Shown piece after piece: positions 47,557 through 55,531 of a stretch of 64,000 nucleotides of DNA. The stretch covers positions 353,501-417,500 of the forward strand of contig NZ_CP046523.1 in NCBI RefSeq assembly GCF_021497885.1, written 5' to 3'. Position 1 is the first letter of the stretch. Each line of letters opens with the position of its first letter. A program made the translations under genes and the position numbers. The notes under the pieces were generated by a model. It did not search any database and was not told the origin of the DNA. It saw only the letters and a list, made by a program, of their open reading frames with translations. Source of the stretch: Streptococcus oralis (GTDB taxonomy: Bacteria; Bacillota; Bacilli; Lactobacillales; Streptococcaceae).

Positions 47557-48748
47557 AGATATTGTAAGAGAATTATTTTATCAAGAAACTGAAGGGGAAT
47601 ATTGGGATTTTAAAGAAAAACCATATTTCTATGAAGGTCAAAGCGAAAAGGATAAGAACAAGAAAAAGGGAGACCTTCTTCATGATATTATTTGTATGGC
47701 AAATAATATGAGTAATCATGATGCATACATTATAATGGGAATTAGTGATAAACCAGTAGAGATTACAGGTGTAAAACAATTTACTAAAAAATGGACTCAG
47801 GAAAGTTATCAAGATTTTTTACAAAATTTATCTTGGGCAGGAGATTGTGTGCCTTCTGTTGAGTTGAGAAGTATAAATAATGGTAATTTAGAAGTTCTTG
47901 TAGTTAAAAAGTCTACTAAGGTTCCCTTTTATTTGACTCAAAGGTATAATAAAGTGAAAGAAAATCAAATATATGTAAGAAAGGGAGCAAAAAATACTGC
48001 TATTGATAGTCAGGGTAATATAGATGACATTGAAAAACTTTTTAAGTTTAGATTGGGTATAATACCATTTCCGAAAGAGAGAGTTATCACATATATTGAT
48101 GATACAGAGAATTGGGTGAAGATGAAGAGCTCTTATGAAAGTATTTCATGGTACTATGATCCTTTTCCAGAATTTACTATTGATTTAATTGATGATCCAC
48201 AAAACGATGAATTAAGAACACCAGTTTATGCACTTATTCATCCTAACGCAAGAAGTTCTTGGCAAATTTTACGTCTAAAATACCATCAAACAATCTTATT
48301 AGAGTTTACCTCACATTATATTGATGAATATAGAGGTTTTTCTGTTCAACCAAAGTATAATTTTTTAAAAATTTCCAATGGGTTTGAAAATATAAAATTA
48401 AATTCTACTTATTACTACTATTTGCATGATTCTATCGAGATTAAGCTAATGTATTTGTTGAAGGAACTACTCAAGCAGGATGGTGATGCATGGAGACGAC
48501 ATTTAAGCTTAATTCCTGTTTTTTATAGTGATGATGAAAGAAAAGCTATTGAAGTATATATTGAAGAAAATAAAGCTAATATAATTATGAAAATAGAGAA
48601 AGAGAGTGAGAAGATCTGCTTAGGTTATAACTATGATGGTGATGAGCAAACTAGTAAATGGGATAAAGATGAAATAGCAGTAACCAAAGTTGTTAAAAAT
48701 ATTTTAGATGAGTATAGGAAAAATAAGGTATATGGAAAAATAAAGTAA
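47534..48748 (+). CDS. AlbA_2 / Schlafen-type putative nucleic-acid-binding protein
   Basis: 404 residues. Residues about 5-165 match the AlbA_2 (Schlafen, former 'AAA_4') pattern: EGEYWDFKEKP near 19-29 (E-x-x-x-F-K), then DLLHDIICMANNMSNHDAYIIMGIS near 48-72 (split here: helix, A-N, then strand and G-I) and VLVVKKSTKVPFYL, ending with QIYVRKGAKNTA. The C-terminal 230 residues are not recognised. AAAGGAG sits 5 bases before the ATG, inside the previous gene. Overlap and shared AT-richness tie the two genes into one operon. In other systems this domain occurs in transcription regulators and in RNA-cleaving Schlafens; which applies here is unknown. Confidence 0.8.
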   Translation: MLTNQEIEDIVRELFYQETEGEYWDFKEKPYFYEGQSEKDKNKKKGDLLHDIICMANNMSNHDAYIIMGISDKPVEITGVKQFTKKWTQESYQDFLQNLSWAGDCVPSVELRSINNGNLEVLVVKKSTKVPFYLTQRYNKVKENQIYVRKGAKNTAIDSQGNIDDIEKLFKFRLGIIPFPKERVITYIDDTENWVKMKSSYESISWYYDPFPEFTIDLIDDPQNDELRTPVYALIHPNARSSWQILRLKYHQTILLEFTSHYIDEYRGFSVQPKYNFLKISNGFENIKLNSTYYYYLHDSIEIKLMYLLKELLKQDGDAWRRHLSLIPVFYSDDERKAIEVYIEENKANIIMKIEKESEKICLGYNYDGDEQTSKWDKDEIAVTKVVKNILDEYRKNKVYGKIK

Positions 48749-48905
48749 TACTCCACATATTAGATTCCAGAATTATGAAGATGAACGGGATGTAGAAAAA
48801 TTAAAAATATTTTCGAAATTATTAGAAATGCTGAATCAATTCCACGGAACCATACCAGAAGCTGATGCTGAGCTTAAAAAGTGTTTGAAGGAATTTAAAA
48901 GTTGA
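48744..48905 (+). other. Short open frame without start codon between the AlbA_2 gene and the next gene
   Basis: 53 codons read NTPHIRFQNYEDERDVEKLKIF, then LLEMLNQFHGTIPEADAELKKCLKEF before TGA. The composition looks coding, but there is no ATG, GTG or TTG near its beginning and no ribosome site. It may be a relic, a gene with a non-standard start, or a frameshifted end of the preceding gene. Confidence 0.3.
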
Positions 48906-48941
48906 TGAGAAAAACAAGGATATAGCAAAGGAAGTGTGCTT

Positions 48942-49721
48942 ATGAAGTCAAATGAAAATGAAGAAAATCAAACAAGTGTAGGAATAACATTGACCTCACG
49001 TCATGAATTTAGTAGTGATAAAGATGAATTGGCTTGGGATTTTTATCTCAAATATTATGGAGAATTTTTGTTTAAAAATGAGGAAGAAAAGTTCATTTTC
49101 AAGCATGGAAGTAGGAAAATACAAGTTAACGGAGATGTATCTTTTAACATAGTTCCTACATCATTTGATGGAAAGCGTAGGTTATACGAGTCGATATTAA
49201 ATGAGACAAATGTTTCGGATGTATTGAAAGATTCTCTTGAAGTCATGCGTTATTCTCCAATGAACATCAGTATTTTACCTATGAAAGGTGCTTTAAATAA
49301 CACAAAAAAATCTTTAGGGAATGATCGATTTGATACTTTTGCTTATTTTATGAATCAATATTATGATGGTTTTAAAACCCCTATTATTAATGCTGGTTCT
49401 CAAAATATGTTTATTAAAAATCGATTGGAGTTGCAGAATTTTTTAGATAGCTATAACTGTGCTTCGGAGTTCTTTGCAGATATCTATGGTATTGATGAAA
49501 CATTTGTTAACGAATTGATAGAATCAAGTAAGTCTCCAATAATAAATAGAGAAGACTACTGTAATTACATGAGATTAGCTTGTAAGTATTGGGAGTTGAG
49601 ACTAAAACAGAAGAAAATTAAGAATTACTTAGATAGTAGTATGATTAAAAACTATCAAGATCATTTGAATACCATTTTAAACGAGATTGAAATACTAGAA
49701 AATAGTATTAATAAGCAATAA
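48942..49721 (+). CDS. Hypothetical protein, distant relative of the 20758-21522 protein
   Basis: 259 residues, AT-rich, soluble. ATG 48942 has AAAGGAAG 7 bases upstream. Segments line up in order with the protein at 20758-21522: SPMNISILPMKGALNNTKK with GGHILFPRGGGKETVNQ, NDRFDTFAYFMNQYY with YDRFDLTLYAIKEWF, and REDYCNYMRLACKYWELRL with EEEYIRYMKNLNIIILERT. It may therefore belong to the same (DUF6994-like) group. It is the last gene of the three-gene accessory segment. Function unknown. Confidence 0.7.
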   Translation: MKSNENEENQTSVGITLTSRHEFSSDKDELAWDFYLKYYGEFLFKNEEEKFIFKHGSRKIQVNGDVSFNIVPTSFDGKRRLYESILNETNVSDVLKDSLEVMRYSPMNISILPMKGALNNTKKSLGNDRFDTFAYFMNQYYDGFKTPIINAGSQNMFIKNRLELQNFLDSYNCASEFFADIYGIDETFVNELIESSKSPIINREDYCNYMRLACKYWELRLKQKKIKNYLDSSMIKNYQDHLNTILNEIEILENSINKQ

Positions 49722-49802
49722 AGCATACTTCAAGAGTCTACTTTATAGGACTGTTACTTTGTTTCCATATTTCCTGGAAACTGATAGAAAAAAAGGAGAA
49801 AG

Positions 49803-50204
49803 ATGGAAACTAACCAAAAATACCAATGCCAACAACTCTGGGCTAGAAATAAATACCTCGTTTTGAGCCATTCCAGCAATATTTACAATGAGATTCGCCA
49901 ATACTTGAAGAATGAACAAGTGGAGCTGAGTCAGGTTCAAGAGATGATTGACCGTGCCTGTCAAATCCCAGAACACAGGGGTCAGGTTTGCAATGCCTTT
50001 CAGCATATTTGGGGCTATTTCAAAAAGAAAGCGACAGATGCCGAGCGTAAGGACTATATGCTCTTGCTGGATCGCTACCGCTTTGCTCAAGCTTCCAAGG
50101 AAGACTTGATCGCTAAAACTCGAGACTTGCTTGAACGCTATCCCAATACCTACTTGCAACATTCGACCTTACTGAAAGGAGACTCCCATGAGACTTTGGC
50201 ATGA
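49803..50204 (+). CDS. YbgA-family (DUF1722) protein
   Basis: 133-residue stand-alone DUF1722 domain. It begins YQCQQLWARNKYLVLSHS and has YNEIRQYLKN and the C-terminal RYPNTYLQHSTLLKGD, typical of YbgA. In enterobacteria this domain is fused to DUF523 or sits beside DNA photolyase. AAAGGAGAAAG precedes the ATG. It overlaps the next gene by 17 bases; that gene is of the pyrimidine-dimer glycosylase type, which strengthens a link to DNA repair. Confidence 0.88.
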   Translation: METNQKYQCQQLWARNKYLVLSHSSNIYNEIRQYLKNEQVELSQVQEMIDRACQIPEHRGQVCNAFQHIWGYFKKKATDAERKDYMLLLDRYRFAQASKEDLIAKTRDLLERYPNTYLQHSTLLKGDSHETLA

Positions 50205-50553
50205 GGATTTGATTTCACAACTTCCCCGTCCACAACTTTTAGGGCAACATCGAGAGTGCTGTGCCCTGCGTGGCAATGGCTGGGGCAGAAAGCATGCGAC
50301 GGTAGACTATGTCTTTACCCACTCGCCCTATCGTCTCTATGCCTATCATCGCTTGATCATGGAGGAGATGGCTAACCGTGGCTATAATGTCAGTCCAGAG
50401 TGGCTGGACAAGAACTACCGTGGTAAGACCTGTCCTTCCTATGAAAACTTAGCAGAAGAAAAGCTGAAAAGTCCTATCTATAGCGAACATGATGCTGCCT
50501 ACTATGAGGAGTGTCTGGCTAATCTTCGTGAGAAAGGGATTGAGCTGAAGTAA
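50188..50553 (+). CDS. TIGR02328 family protein, pyrimidine-dimer DNA glycosylase-like
   Basis: 121 residues: MRLWHEDLISQLPRPQLLGQ, HRECCALRGNGWGRKHATVDYVF and SPYRLYAYHRLIMEEM fit TIGR02328/Pyr_excise proteins related to T4 endonuclease V, which cut at UV-induced pyrimidine dimers. The typical N-terminal R-L-W-x-x-x-L and R-E-C-C/A-A-L-R-G patterns are present. GAAAGGAGACTCCC precedes the ATG inside the YbgA gene. Activity is inferred only. Confidence 0.85.
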   Translation: MRLWHEDLISQLPRPQLLGQHRECCALRGNGWGRKHATVDYVFTHSPYRLYAYHRLIMEEMANRGYNVSPEWLDKNYRGKTCPSYENLAEEKLKSPIYSEHDAAYYEECLANLREKGIELK

Positions 50554-50610
50554 GAGTCAGGATTGGCTCCACATTATAACTCTTCTCGTAATTTTTTCGA
50601 ATAATAAAGA

Positions 50611-50647
50611 TGAGACCTTTAGAATGATTCTAAGGTCTTCTTTTTAT
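50611..50647 (+). terminator. Intrinsic terminator before the HigB/HigA-type pair
   Basis: AGACCTTTAGAAT paired with ATTCTAAGGTCT, then TTCTTTTT. Confidence 0.85.
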
Positions 50648-50709
50648 GAGTATTAGGATTTACTTTCAATAACTTTTGAGTTATAATTGAATTAGAAAGA
50701 GGTTGCTTG

Positions 50710-51075
50710 GTGCACACGATTTACTTCTATAAGGACAAAAATGGAAATGAGCCAGTCTTGGATTATATGAGAGAATTGGCTAGTCAGAAAAGTAAGGATA
50801 GCCGCATCAAACTCAATAAACTAAATGACTATATCGAGTTGCTTAGTCAGTATGGGACTAGAGCAGGTGAACCCTATATCAAACATTCGGAAGATGAGAT
50901 TTGGGAGCTTAGACCTCTTAGGGATAGGATATTATTTGTGGCTTGGCTTGATGGGAGTTTCGTTCTCTTACATCATTTTGCCAAAAAGACTCAGAAAACT
51001 CCTAGGAGAGAGATTGAAAAAGCCAAGCGTGAACTGAAGAACATAAAAGAAAGAGGGTTAAGTGATGAAGAATAG
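50710..51075 (+). CDS. HigB/Gp49-like type II toxin (RelE/ParE superfamily)
   Basis: 121 residues from GTG 50710 ([20 protein letters not shown]), with AGAGG 8 bases upstream; a TTG one codon earlier is possible. The pattern [50 protein letters not shown] is the phage-Gp49/HigB2 family core (seen at about residues 57-105), with the R...F.K.TQKTP motif characteristic of these mRNA interferases. It overlaps the antitoxin gene, toxin first, as in higBA. A TATAAT lies at 50682-50687. Confidence 0.9.
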   Translation: MHTIYFYKDKNGNEPVLDYMRELASQKSKDSRIKLNKLNDYIELLSQYGTRAGEPYIKHSEDEIWELRPLRDRILFVAWLDGSFVLLHHFAKKTQKTPRREIEKAKRELKNIKERGLSDEE

Positions 51076-51358
51076 TGCTATTGGAAGTAATTGGAAAGAT
51101 ATCAGGTCTGAACTCTTTACCAAGGAGGAAATCCTTGAAAGTGATATGCGAGTGGCTATCATGAGCGAGCTGATTGAGGCTAGGCATGAGCAAGGTATCA
51201 GTCAGAAAAAACTAGAAGAACTCAGTGGAGTGAGCCAGCCTGTTATAGCTAGAATGGAAACAGGAAAGACTAGTCCTCAGTTGGATACGGTCTTAAAAGT
51301 CTTAGCCAGTTTGGGCAAGACACTGGCAGTTGTCCCCCTAGAACAGGAAAAAGGTTGA
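51065..51358 (+). CDS. HigA/XRE-type antitoxin
   Basis: 97 residues. A Cro/C1-type helix-turn-helix covers about 40-90: [41 protein letters not shown] (two helices split around LSGVSQ). It overlaps the toxin gene by 11 bases. ATG 51065 is preferred to GTG 51062. Expected to neutralise the toxin and repress the pair. Confidence 0.9.
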   Translation: MKNSAIGSNWKDIRSELFTKEEILESDMRVAIMSELIEARHEQGISQKKLEELSGVSQPVIARMETGKTSPQLDTVLKVLASLGKTLAVVPLEQEKG

Positions 51359-51561
51359 TAGGGATGAAATAACTTGGTTTGCTAAAATCATCCACTGGAT
51401 AATTTTACCTCCCGTCCGCACTTTTTAAGGGAAATATCAAAATTACCAAAGGATAACTAACTTATAGTCTTTTCTAATAGCAAGCCATAGTCACTGATGA
51501 GAATCATCAATAGCTCGTTTGAGCATTCCAACTAAAATACAGCCACAAGACAAGCTATACA

Positions 51562-51598
51562 AAGGATTTGAGACACTGGTCTCAAGTCCTTTTCTTTT
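51562..51598 (+). terminator. Intrinsic terminator upstream of metE
   Basis: AAAGGATTTGAGA pairs with TCTCAAGTCCTTT, then TCTTTTG. The interval 51359-51711 has no gene. It holds this hairpin, the MET-box and the metE promoter; the hairpin may end the toxin-antitoxin transcript or act as a leader structure. Confidence 0.75.
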
Positions 51599-51611
51599 GT
51601 TTAAAAGAGAG

Positions 51612-51628
51612 ATATAGTTTCAAACTAT
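51612..51628 (+). promoter_or_regulatory. MET-box (MtaR/MetR-type operator) upstream of metE
   Basis: TATAGTTTCAAACTATA at 51612-51628 is a perfect 8-bp-arm palindrome around one C. It fits the remembered streptococcal MET-box (TATAGTTnnAAACTATA) bound by the LysR-type regulator MtaR/MetR, and lies about 85 bases before the metE start. Activation of metE-metF in low methionine is therefore expected. Confidence 0.8.
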
Positions 51629-51711
51629 ATCAAAGCCTAATTATTTACAATTATACAGACAGTTTCTTTTCTGTTAAGATAGTTTCAACAACAAATTTTG
51701 GAGGACACATC

Positions 51712-53961
51712 ATGTCAACTACGATCATCGGTTTCCCTCGTTTGGGTGAATTCCGCGAATTAAAATTTACAACTGAAAAATACTTTAGAAAAGAAATCTC
51801 AGAAGAAGAACTCTTGGCAGCGGCTAAAGAATTGCGCGCGAAACACTGGAACATTGTCAAAGAAAAAGGCATCACTGAAATTCCATCAAATGACTTTTCT
51901 CACTATGACAACTTCCTAGATGCAGCTTTCCTTTTCAACGTAGTACCTGCTTCAGTTCAAAACTTGGACTTGTCTGAGCTTGAGCGCTACTTTGCTTTGG
52001 GTCGTGGTTACCAAGGAGAAAAAGGGGATGTGCGTGCCCTTCCGATGAAGAAATGGTTCAACACCAACTACCACTACATCGTGCCTAAATTTGAAAAAGA
52101 CACTCAAGTTAAACTTGCAGGTCACAAGATTTTCGATGAGTTCCAAGAAGCCAAAGAACTTGGTCTCAACACTCGTCCAGTCCTTGTAGGGCCATTCACT
52201 TTCCTTCAATTGTCAGACTTTGAAGAAGGCGTGAAAGCAGAAGACTTCGTAGATAGCTTTGTAGCTGCCTACCAAGAAGTCTTTGCTAAATTGGCTGAAC
52301 TTGGTGCAACTCGTATCCAACTCGACGAAGCTGCTCTTGTCAAAGACTTGACAGCTGAAGAAAAAGCTCTCTTCTTGAACCTCTACAACAAGCTCTTGGC
52401 TGACAAAAAAGGTCTTGAAGTCTTGCTTCAAACTTACTTCGGTGATGTTCGTGATGTCTACGCTGACCTTGTGAACTTGCCAGTTGATGCCATTGGTCTT
52501 GACTTCGTTGAAGGTAAGAAAACTCTTGAACTCGTTAAAGGTGGCTTCCCAGCTGACAAGACTCTCTATGCAGGTATCGTCAATGGTAAAAACATCTGGC
52601 GTAACAACTACGAAAAGAGCTTGGCTGTTCTTGAGCAAATCCCAGCTGAAAACATCGTATTGACAAGTTCATGCTCACTTCTTCATGTGCCATTTACAAC
52701 AGCTAACGAAGAATTTGAACCAGCTATCTTGAACCACTTTGCCTTTGCGGTTGAAAAATTGGAAGAACTTCGTGACTTGGATGCTATCCGCAATGGTCAA
52801 GGTGCAGAAGCTCTTGCAGCTAACAAAGAACTCTTTGCGACTGAGCGTGTGGGTGAAAATGCAGAACTTCGTGCGCGTATCGCTGGTTTGACAGATGCTG
52901 ACTACACTCGTTTGCCAGCCTTTGCTGAACGTGAAGCTATCCAAGAAGAAGCCTTCAAACTTCCAGCACTTCCAACAACAACCATCGGTTCATTCCCTCA
53001 AACTAAGGAAGTTCGTGCCAAACGTTTGGCTTACCGTAAAGGTGAATTGTCACAAGAAGAATACGATGCTTTCCTTGCTGAAACCATCGACGAATGGATC
53101 AAATGGCAAGAAGAAGTTGGATTTGACGTGCTGGTACACGGTGAGTTCGAGCGTAACGACATGGTTGAGTACTTCGGTCAAAACTTGTCAGGATACCTCT
53201 TCTCTAAGAATGGTTGGGTACAATCATACGGTATGCGTGGGGTGAAACCACCAATCATCTGGGGTGATGTCACTCGTCTCAACCCAATCACTGTCAAATG
53301 GTCTAGCTATGCTCAAAGTCGTACAGACAAACCTGTTAAGGGTATGTTGACTGGACCTGTTACCATCCTCAACTGGTCATTCCCACGTGAAGACATCTCG
53401 ATCAAGGATTCTACTCTTCAAATCGCTCTAGCCATCAAGGATGAAGTTCTTGACCTTGAAGCTGCAGGTGTGAAAATCATCCAAATCGACGAGGCTGCTC
53501 TTCGTGAGAAATTGCCACTCCGTCGTAGCGACTGGTACGAAGACTACCTTGACTGGGCAATCCCTGCCTTCCGCTTGGTACACTCTACAGTAGCGCCAGA
53601 TACTCAAATCCACACTCACATGTGTTACTCAGAATTTACAGATATCATCCCAGCTATCGACAACATGGATGCAGATGTGATTTCCTTTGAAGCAAGCCGT
53701 TCAAACCTTGAAATCTTGGACGAACTCAAAGCGAAAAACTTCCAAACAGAAGTGGGACCTGGGGTTTACGATATCCACTCTCCTCGTGTGCCAAATGAAG
53801 GCGAAATCGACCACACGATTGATGCTATTCTTGCCAAAGTTCCAAGCAAGAAAGTTTGGATCAACCCTGACTGTGGTTTGAAAACACGCGGTATTCCAGA
53901 AACAAAAGAAAGCTTGATCCGCCTTGTCGAAGCAGCAAAAGCTGCGCGTGAGAAATTGTAA
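51712..53961 (+). CDS. metE: Cobalamin-independent methionine synthase
   Basis: Transfers the methyl group from 5-methyl-THF polyglutamate to homocysteine. 749 residues from ATG 51712 ([13 protein letters not shown]), chosen because TTTTGGAGGA lies 9 bases upstream; the frame is open upstream across the MET-box. Two (beta-alpha)8 barrels: an N-terminal one (about 1-360) and a C-terminal catalytic barrel with [17 protein letters not shown] (about 475-491) and the zinc ligands H636 and C638 in HTHMC. Further ligands follow near [11 protein letters not shown]. metF follows 94 bases on. Confidence 0.98.
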   Translation: MSTTIIGFPRLGEFRELKFTTEKYFRKEISEEELLAAAKELRAKHWNIVKEKGITEIPSNDFSHYDNFLDAAFLFNVVPASVQNLDLSELERYFALGRGYQGEKGDVRALPMKKWFNTNYHYIVPKFEKDTQVKLAGHKIFDEFQEAKELGLNTRPVLVGPFTFLQLSDFEEGVKAEDFVDSFVAAYQEVFAKLAELGATRIQLDEAALVKDLTAEEKALFLNLYNKLLADKKGLEVLLQTYFGDVRDVYADLVNLPVDAIGLDFVEGKKTLELVKGGFPADKTLYAGIVNGKNIWRNNYEKSLAVLEQIPAENIVLTSSCSLLHVPFTTANEEFEPAILNHFAFAVEKLEELRDLDAIRNGQGAEALAANKELFATERVGENAELRARIAGLTDADYTRLPAFAEREAIQEEAFKLPALPTTTIGSFPQTKEVRAKRLAYRKGELSQEEYDAFLAETIDEWIKWQEEVGFDVLVHGEFERNDMVEYFGQNLSGYLFSKNGWVQSYGMRGVKPPIIWGDVTRLNPITVKWSSYAQSRTDKPVKGMLTGPVTILNWSFPREDISIKDSTLQIALAIKDEVLDLEAAGVKIIQIDEAALREKLPLRRSDWYEDYLDWAIPAFRLVHSTVAPDTQIHTHMCYSEFTDIIPAIDNMDADVISFEASRSNLEILDELKAKNFQTEVGPGVYDIHSPRVPNEGEIDHTIDAILAKVPSKKVWINPDCGLKTRGIPETKESLIRLVEAAKAAREKL

Positions 53962-54055
53962 GATAAGATTTCTCTCTTGACCCTGACTGATCAAGGAACT
54001 GCTTAGCCCTAGCTGGCTCAGCAATCATGAAATCAAAAAGAAAAGGATAAGGACT

Positions 54056-54922
54056 ATGTCACGCCAAACGCCGTCACTTTCATTTGAAGTGTTCCCTCCA
54101 AACCCAGCAGTGGGTAATGATAAAATTATTTCAGCCTTGCAGGATATGCGGGAGCTGACACCACACTTTATCAGTGTGACTGCCAGCAATAATAAATTTA
54201 ATATCAAGGAAACAACGGTTCGTTTGGCTGACTTTATCCAGAATGACTTGGCGATTCCAACCATTGCCCACTTGCCAGCTATCTATCTGACCAAGGAGAA
54301 GGTTGCAGAGACACTTGCGGACTTGGACAAGGTTGGGGTACAGAAAATCTTGGCCCTGCGTGGGGATATTATCCCTGATGTGGAACCACAAAAGGATTTC
54401 CGCTACGCAACGGACTTGATCGAGTTCATCAAGGAACAAGCCCCTCACTTTGATATTATTGGAGCTTGTTATCCTGAAGGGCATCCTGACTCGCCAAACC
54501 AGATCTCAGATATTCAAAATCTCAAGAAGAAAGTGGATGCAGGCTGTTCAAGCCTTGTAACGCAACTTTTCTTTGACAATGAGCGCTTCTACGATTTCCA
54601 AGACAAGTGTACCTTGGCAGGGATTGATGTTCCTATTCATGCGGGGATCATGCCTATTCTTAACCGTAACCAAGCACTTCGTCTTTTGAAGACTTGTGAG
54701 AATATCCACCTTCCACGTAAATTTAAGGCCATCTTAGACAAGTATGAGCATGACCCTGAGTCACTCAGAGCAACAGGACTTGCCTATGCAGTGGATCAGA
54801 TCGTGGACTTGGTAACCCAGGATGTCGCTGGTGTGCATCTCTACACCATGAACAATGCTGAAACAGCAAAATACATCCATCAAGCAACTCATGCCTTGTT
54901 TAATCATCAGTCTCTAGGATAA
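54056..54922 (+). CDS. metF: Methylenetetrahydrofolate reductase
   Basis: Makes 5-methyl-THF, the MetE methyl donor. 288 residues, an FAD TIM barrel with SFEVFPPNP near 8-16 (catalytic Glu), FISVTASNN, LALRGDI near 99-105 and LVTQLFFDNERFYDF near 180-194. Shares the metE promoter by position, since no promoter or terminator lies between. A terminator follows. Confidence 0.97.
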   Translation: MSRQTPSLSFEVFPPNPAVGNDKIISALQDMRELTPHFISVTASNNKFNIKETTVRLADFIQNDLAIPTIAHLPAIYLTKEKVAETLADLDKVGVQKILALRGDIIPDVEPQKDFRYATDLIEFIKEQAPHFDIIGACYPEGHPDSPNQISDIQNLKKKVDAGCSSLVTQLFFDNERFYDFQDKCTLAGIDVPIHAGIMPILNRNQALRLLKTCENIHLPRKFKAILDKYEHDPESLRATGLAYAVDQIVDLVTQDVAGVHLYTMNNAETAKYIHQATHALFNHQSLG

Positions 54923-54928
54923 TAAAAA

Positions 54929-54969
54929 GCAAACCATTCTTCTCAAGCGAGGGGGATGGTTCCTTTTTA
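54929..54969 (+). terminator. Intrinsic terminator after metF
   Basis: AACCATTCTTCTC pairs imperfectly with GAGGGGGATGGTT, then CCTTTTT. Confidence 0.75.
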
Positions 54970-55249
54970 ATAGAAAAGCCCGCACTTTTTAAGAAAAATA
55001 TGATAAAATAGACTCTGTACGTACTTGATACAAAGATGAGGGTATTGAAGTTTTAAAAGCTTTCCAAATTCTCAACTTTATAAAAGAAATTTTCCATAAT
55101 TTGTTCTTTTTAGCATTTAGTTGAAGCGACACGAACGAGTCAAATCGATATTATTTGACGAGAGAGTTAGTAAAGCATTTAGCTAATCGTCTGATAGCGA
55201 TTAGCGTAAAAGGATTAGATGCTTTAGCATCAAACCTTTCTAATGATTT
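54970..55249 (+). other. First half of the long untranslated region before pnp
   Basis: No gene. A promoter-like TATGATAAAATAG lies at 54999-55011. Further on are GCTAATCG/CGATTAGC (about 55181-55205), GATGC/GCATC (about 55218-55231) within outer arms ATTAGA/TCTAAT, and TCAAAT/ATTTGA (about 55139-55158). If transcription starts near 55015, pnp would have a leader of about 500 bases that is structured throughout. Confidence 0.55.
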
Positions 55250-55490
55250 GTATCTTGAGTAATTGAACCCAGCCGAAAAGCTGTGTAAAAAAGATAAACT
55301 GTCTTGTCTTCATCGAAGACTTCGTCAGTTTCCTATTTTTACTTTGCTTTTTGCGGCCTTAGTATCTTGATAGTTGAACACGGGCTAAATCCCTAGTGAA
55401 AAAGATAGATTTCCTGGTGTGCATCGCACAACTGCGTCAATCTCCTATTTTCATACGGGATTCTTTACGCCCTTTGTATCCTGATCTTTG
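55250..55490 (+). repeat. Tandem ~112-base hairpin units upstream of pnp
   Basis: Two full units (55250-55361 and 55362-55474) and the start of a third (55476). Each begins GTATCTTGA, then a small hairpin, AAAAAGATA, a long hairpin and TCCTATTTT. The long-hairpin arms differ between units yet stay paired: AAACTG/CAGTTT and GTCTTC/GAAGAC in unit 1, AGATT/AATCT and TGTGC/GCACA in unit 2, both around an ATC loop. The first small hairpin is CAGC/GCTG in unit 1 and GGG/CCC in unit 2. These compensatory changes indicate conserved RNA or DNA structure. Confidence 0.75.
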
Positions 55491-55501
55491 TAGGCAAGGC
55501 G

Positions 55502-55507
55502 TATAAT
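55502..55507 (+). promoter_or_regulatory. Proximal -10 of pnp
   Basis: TATAAT at 55502-55507, 24 bases before the pnp start; no good -35. It provides a short-leader alternative to the distal promoter-like site near 55000. Confidence 0.6.
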
Positions 55508-55531
55508 ATAATTAATCCAAAGGGGATTTTA

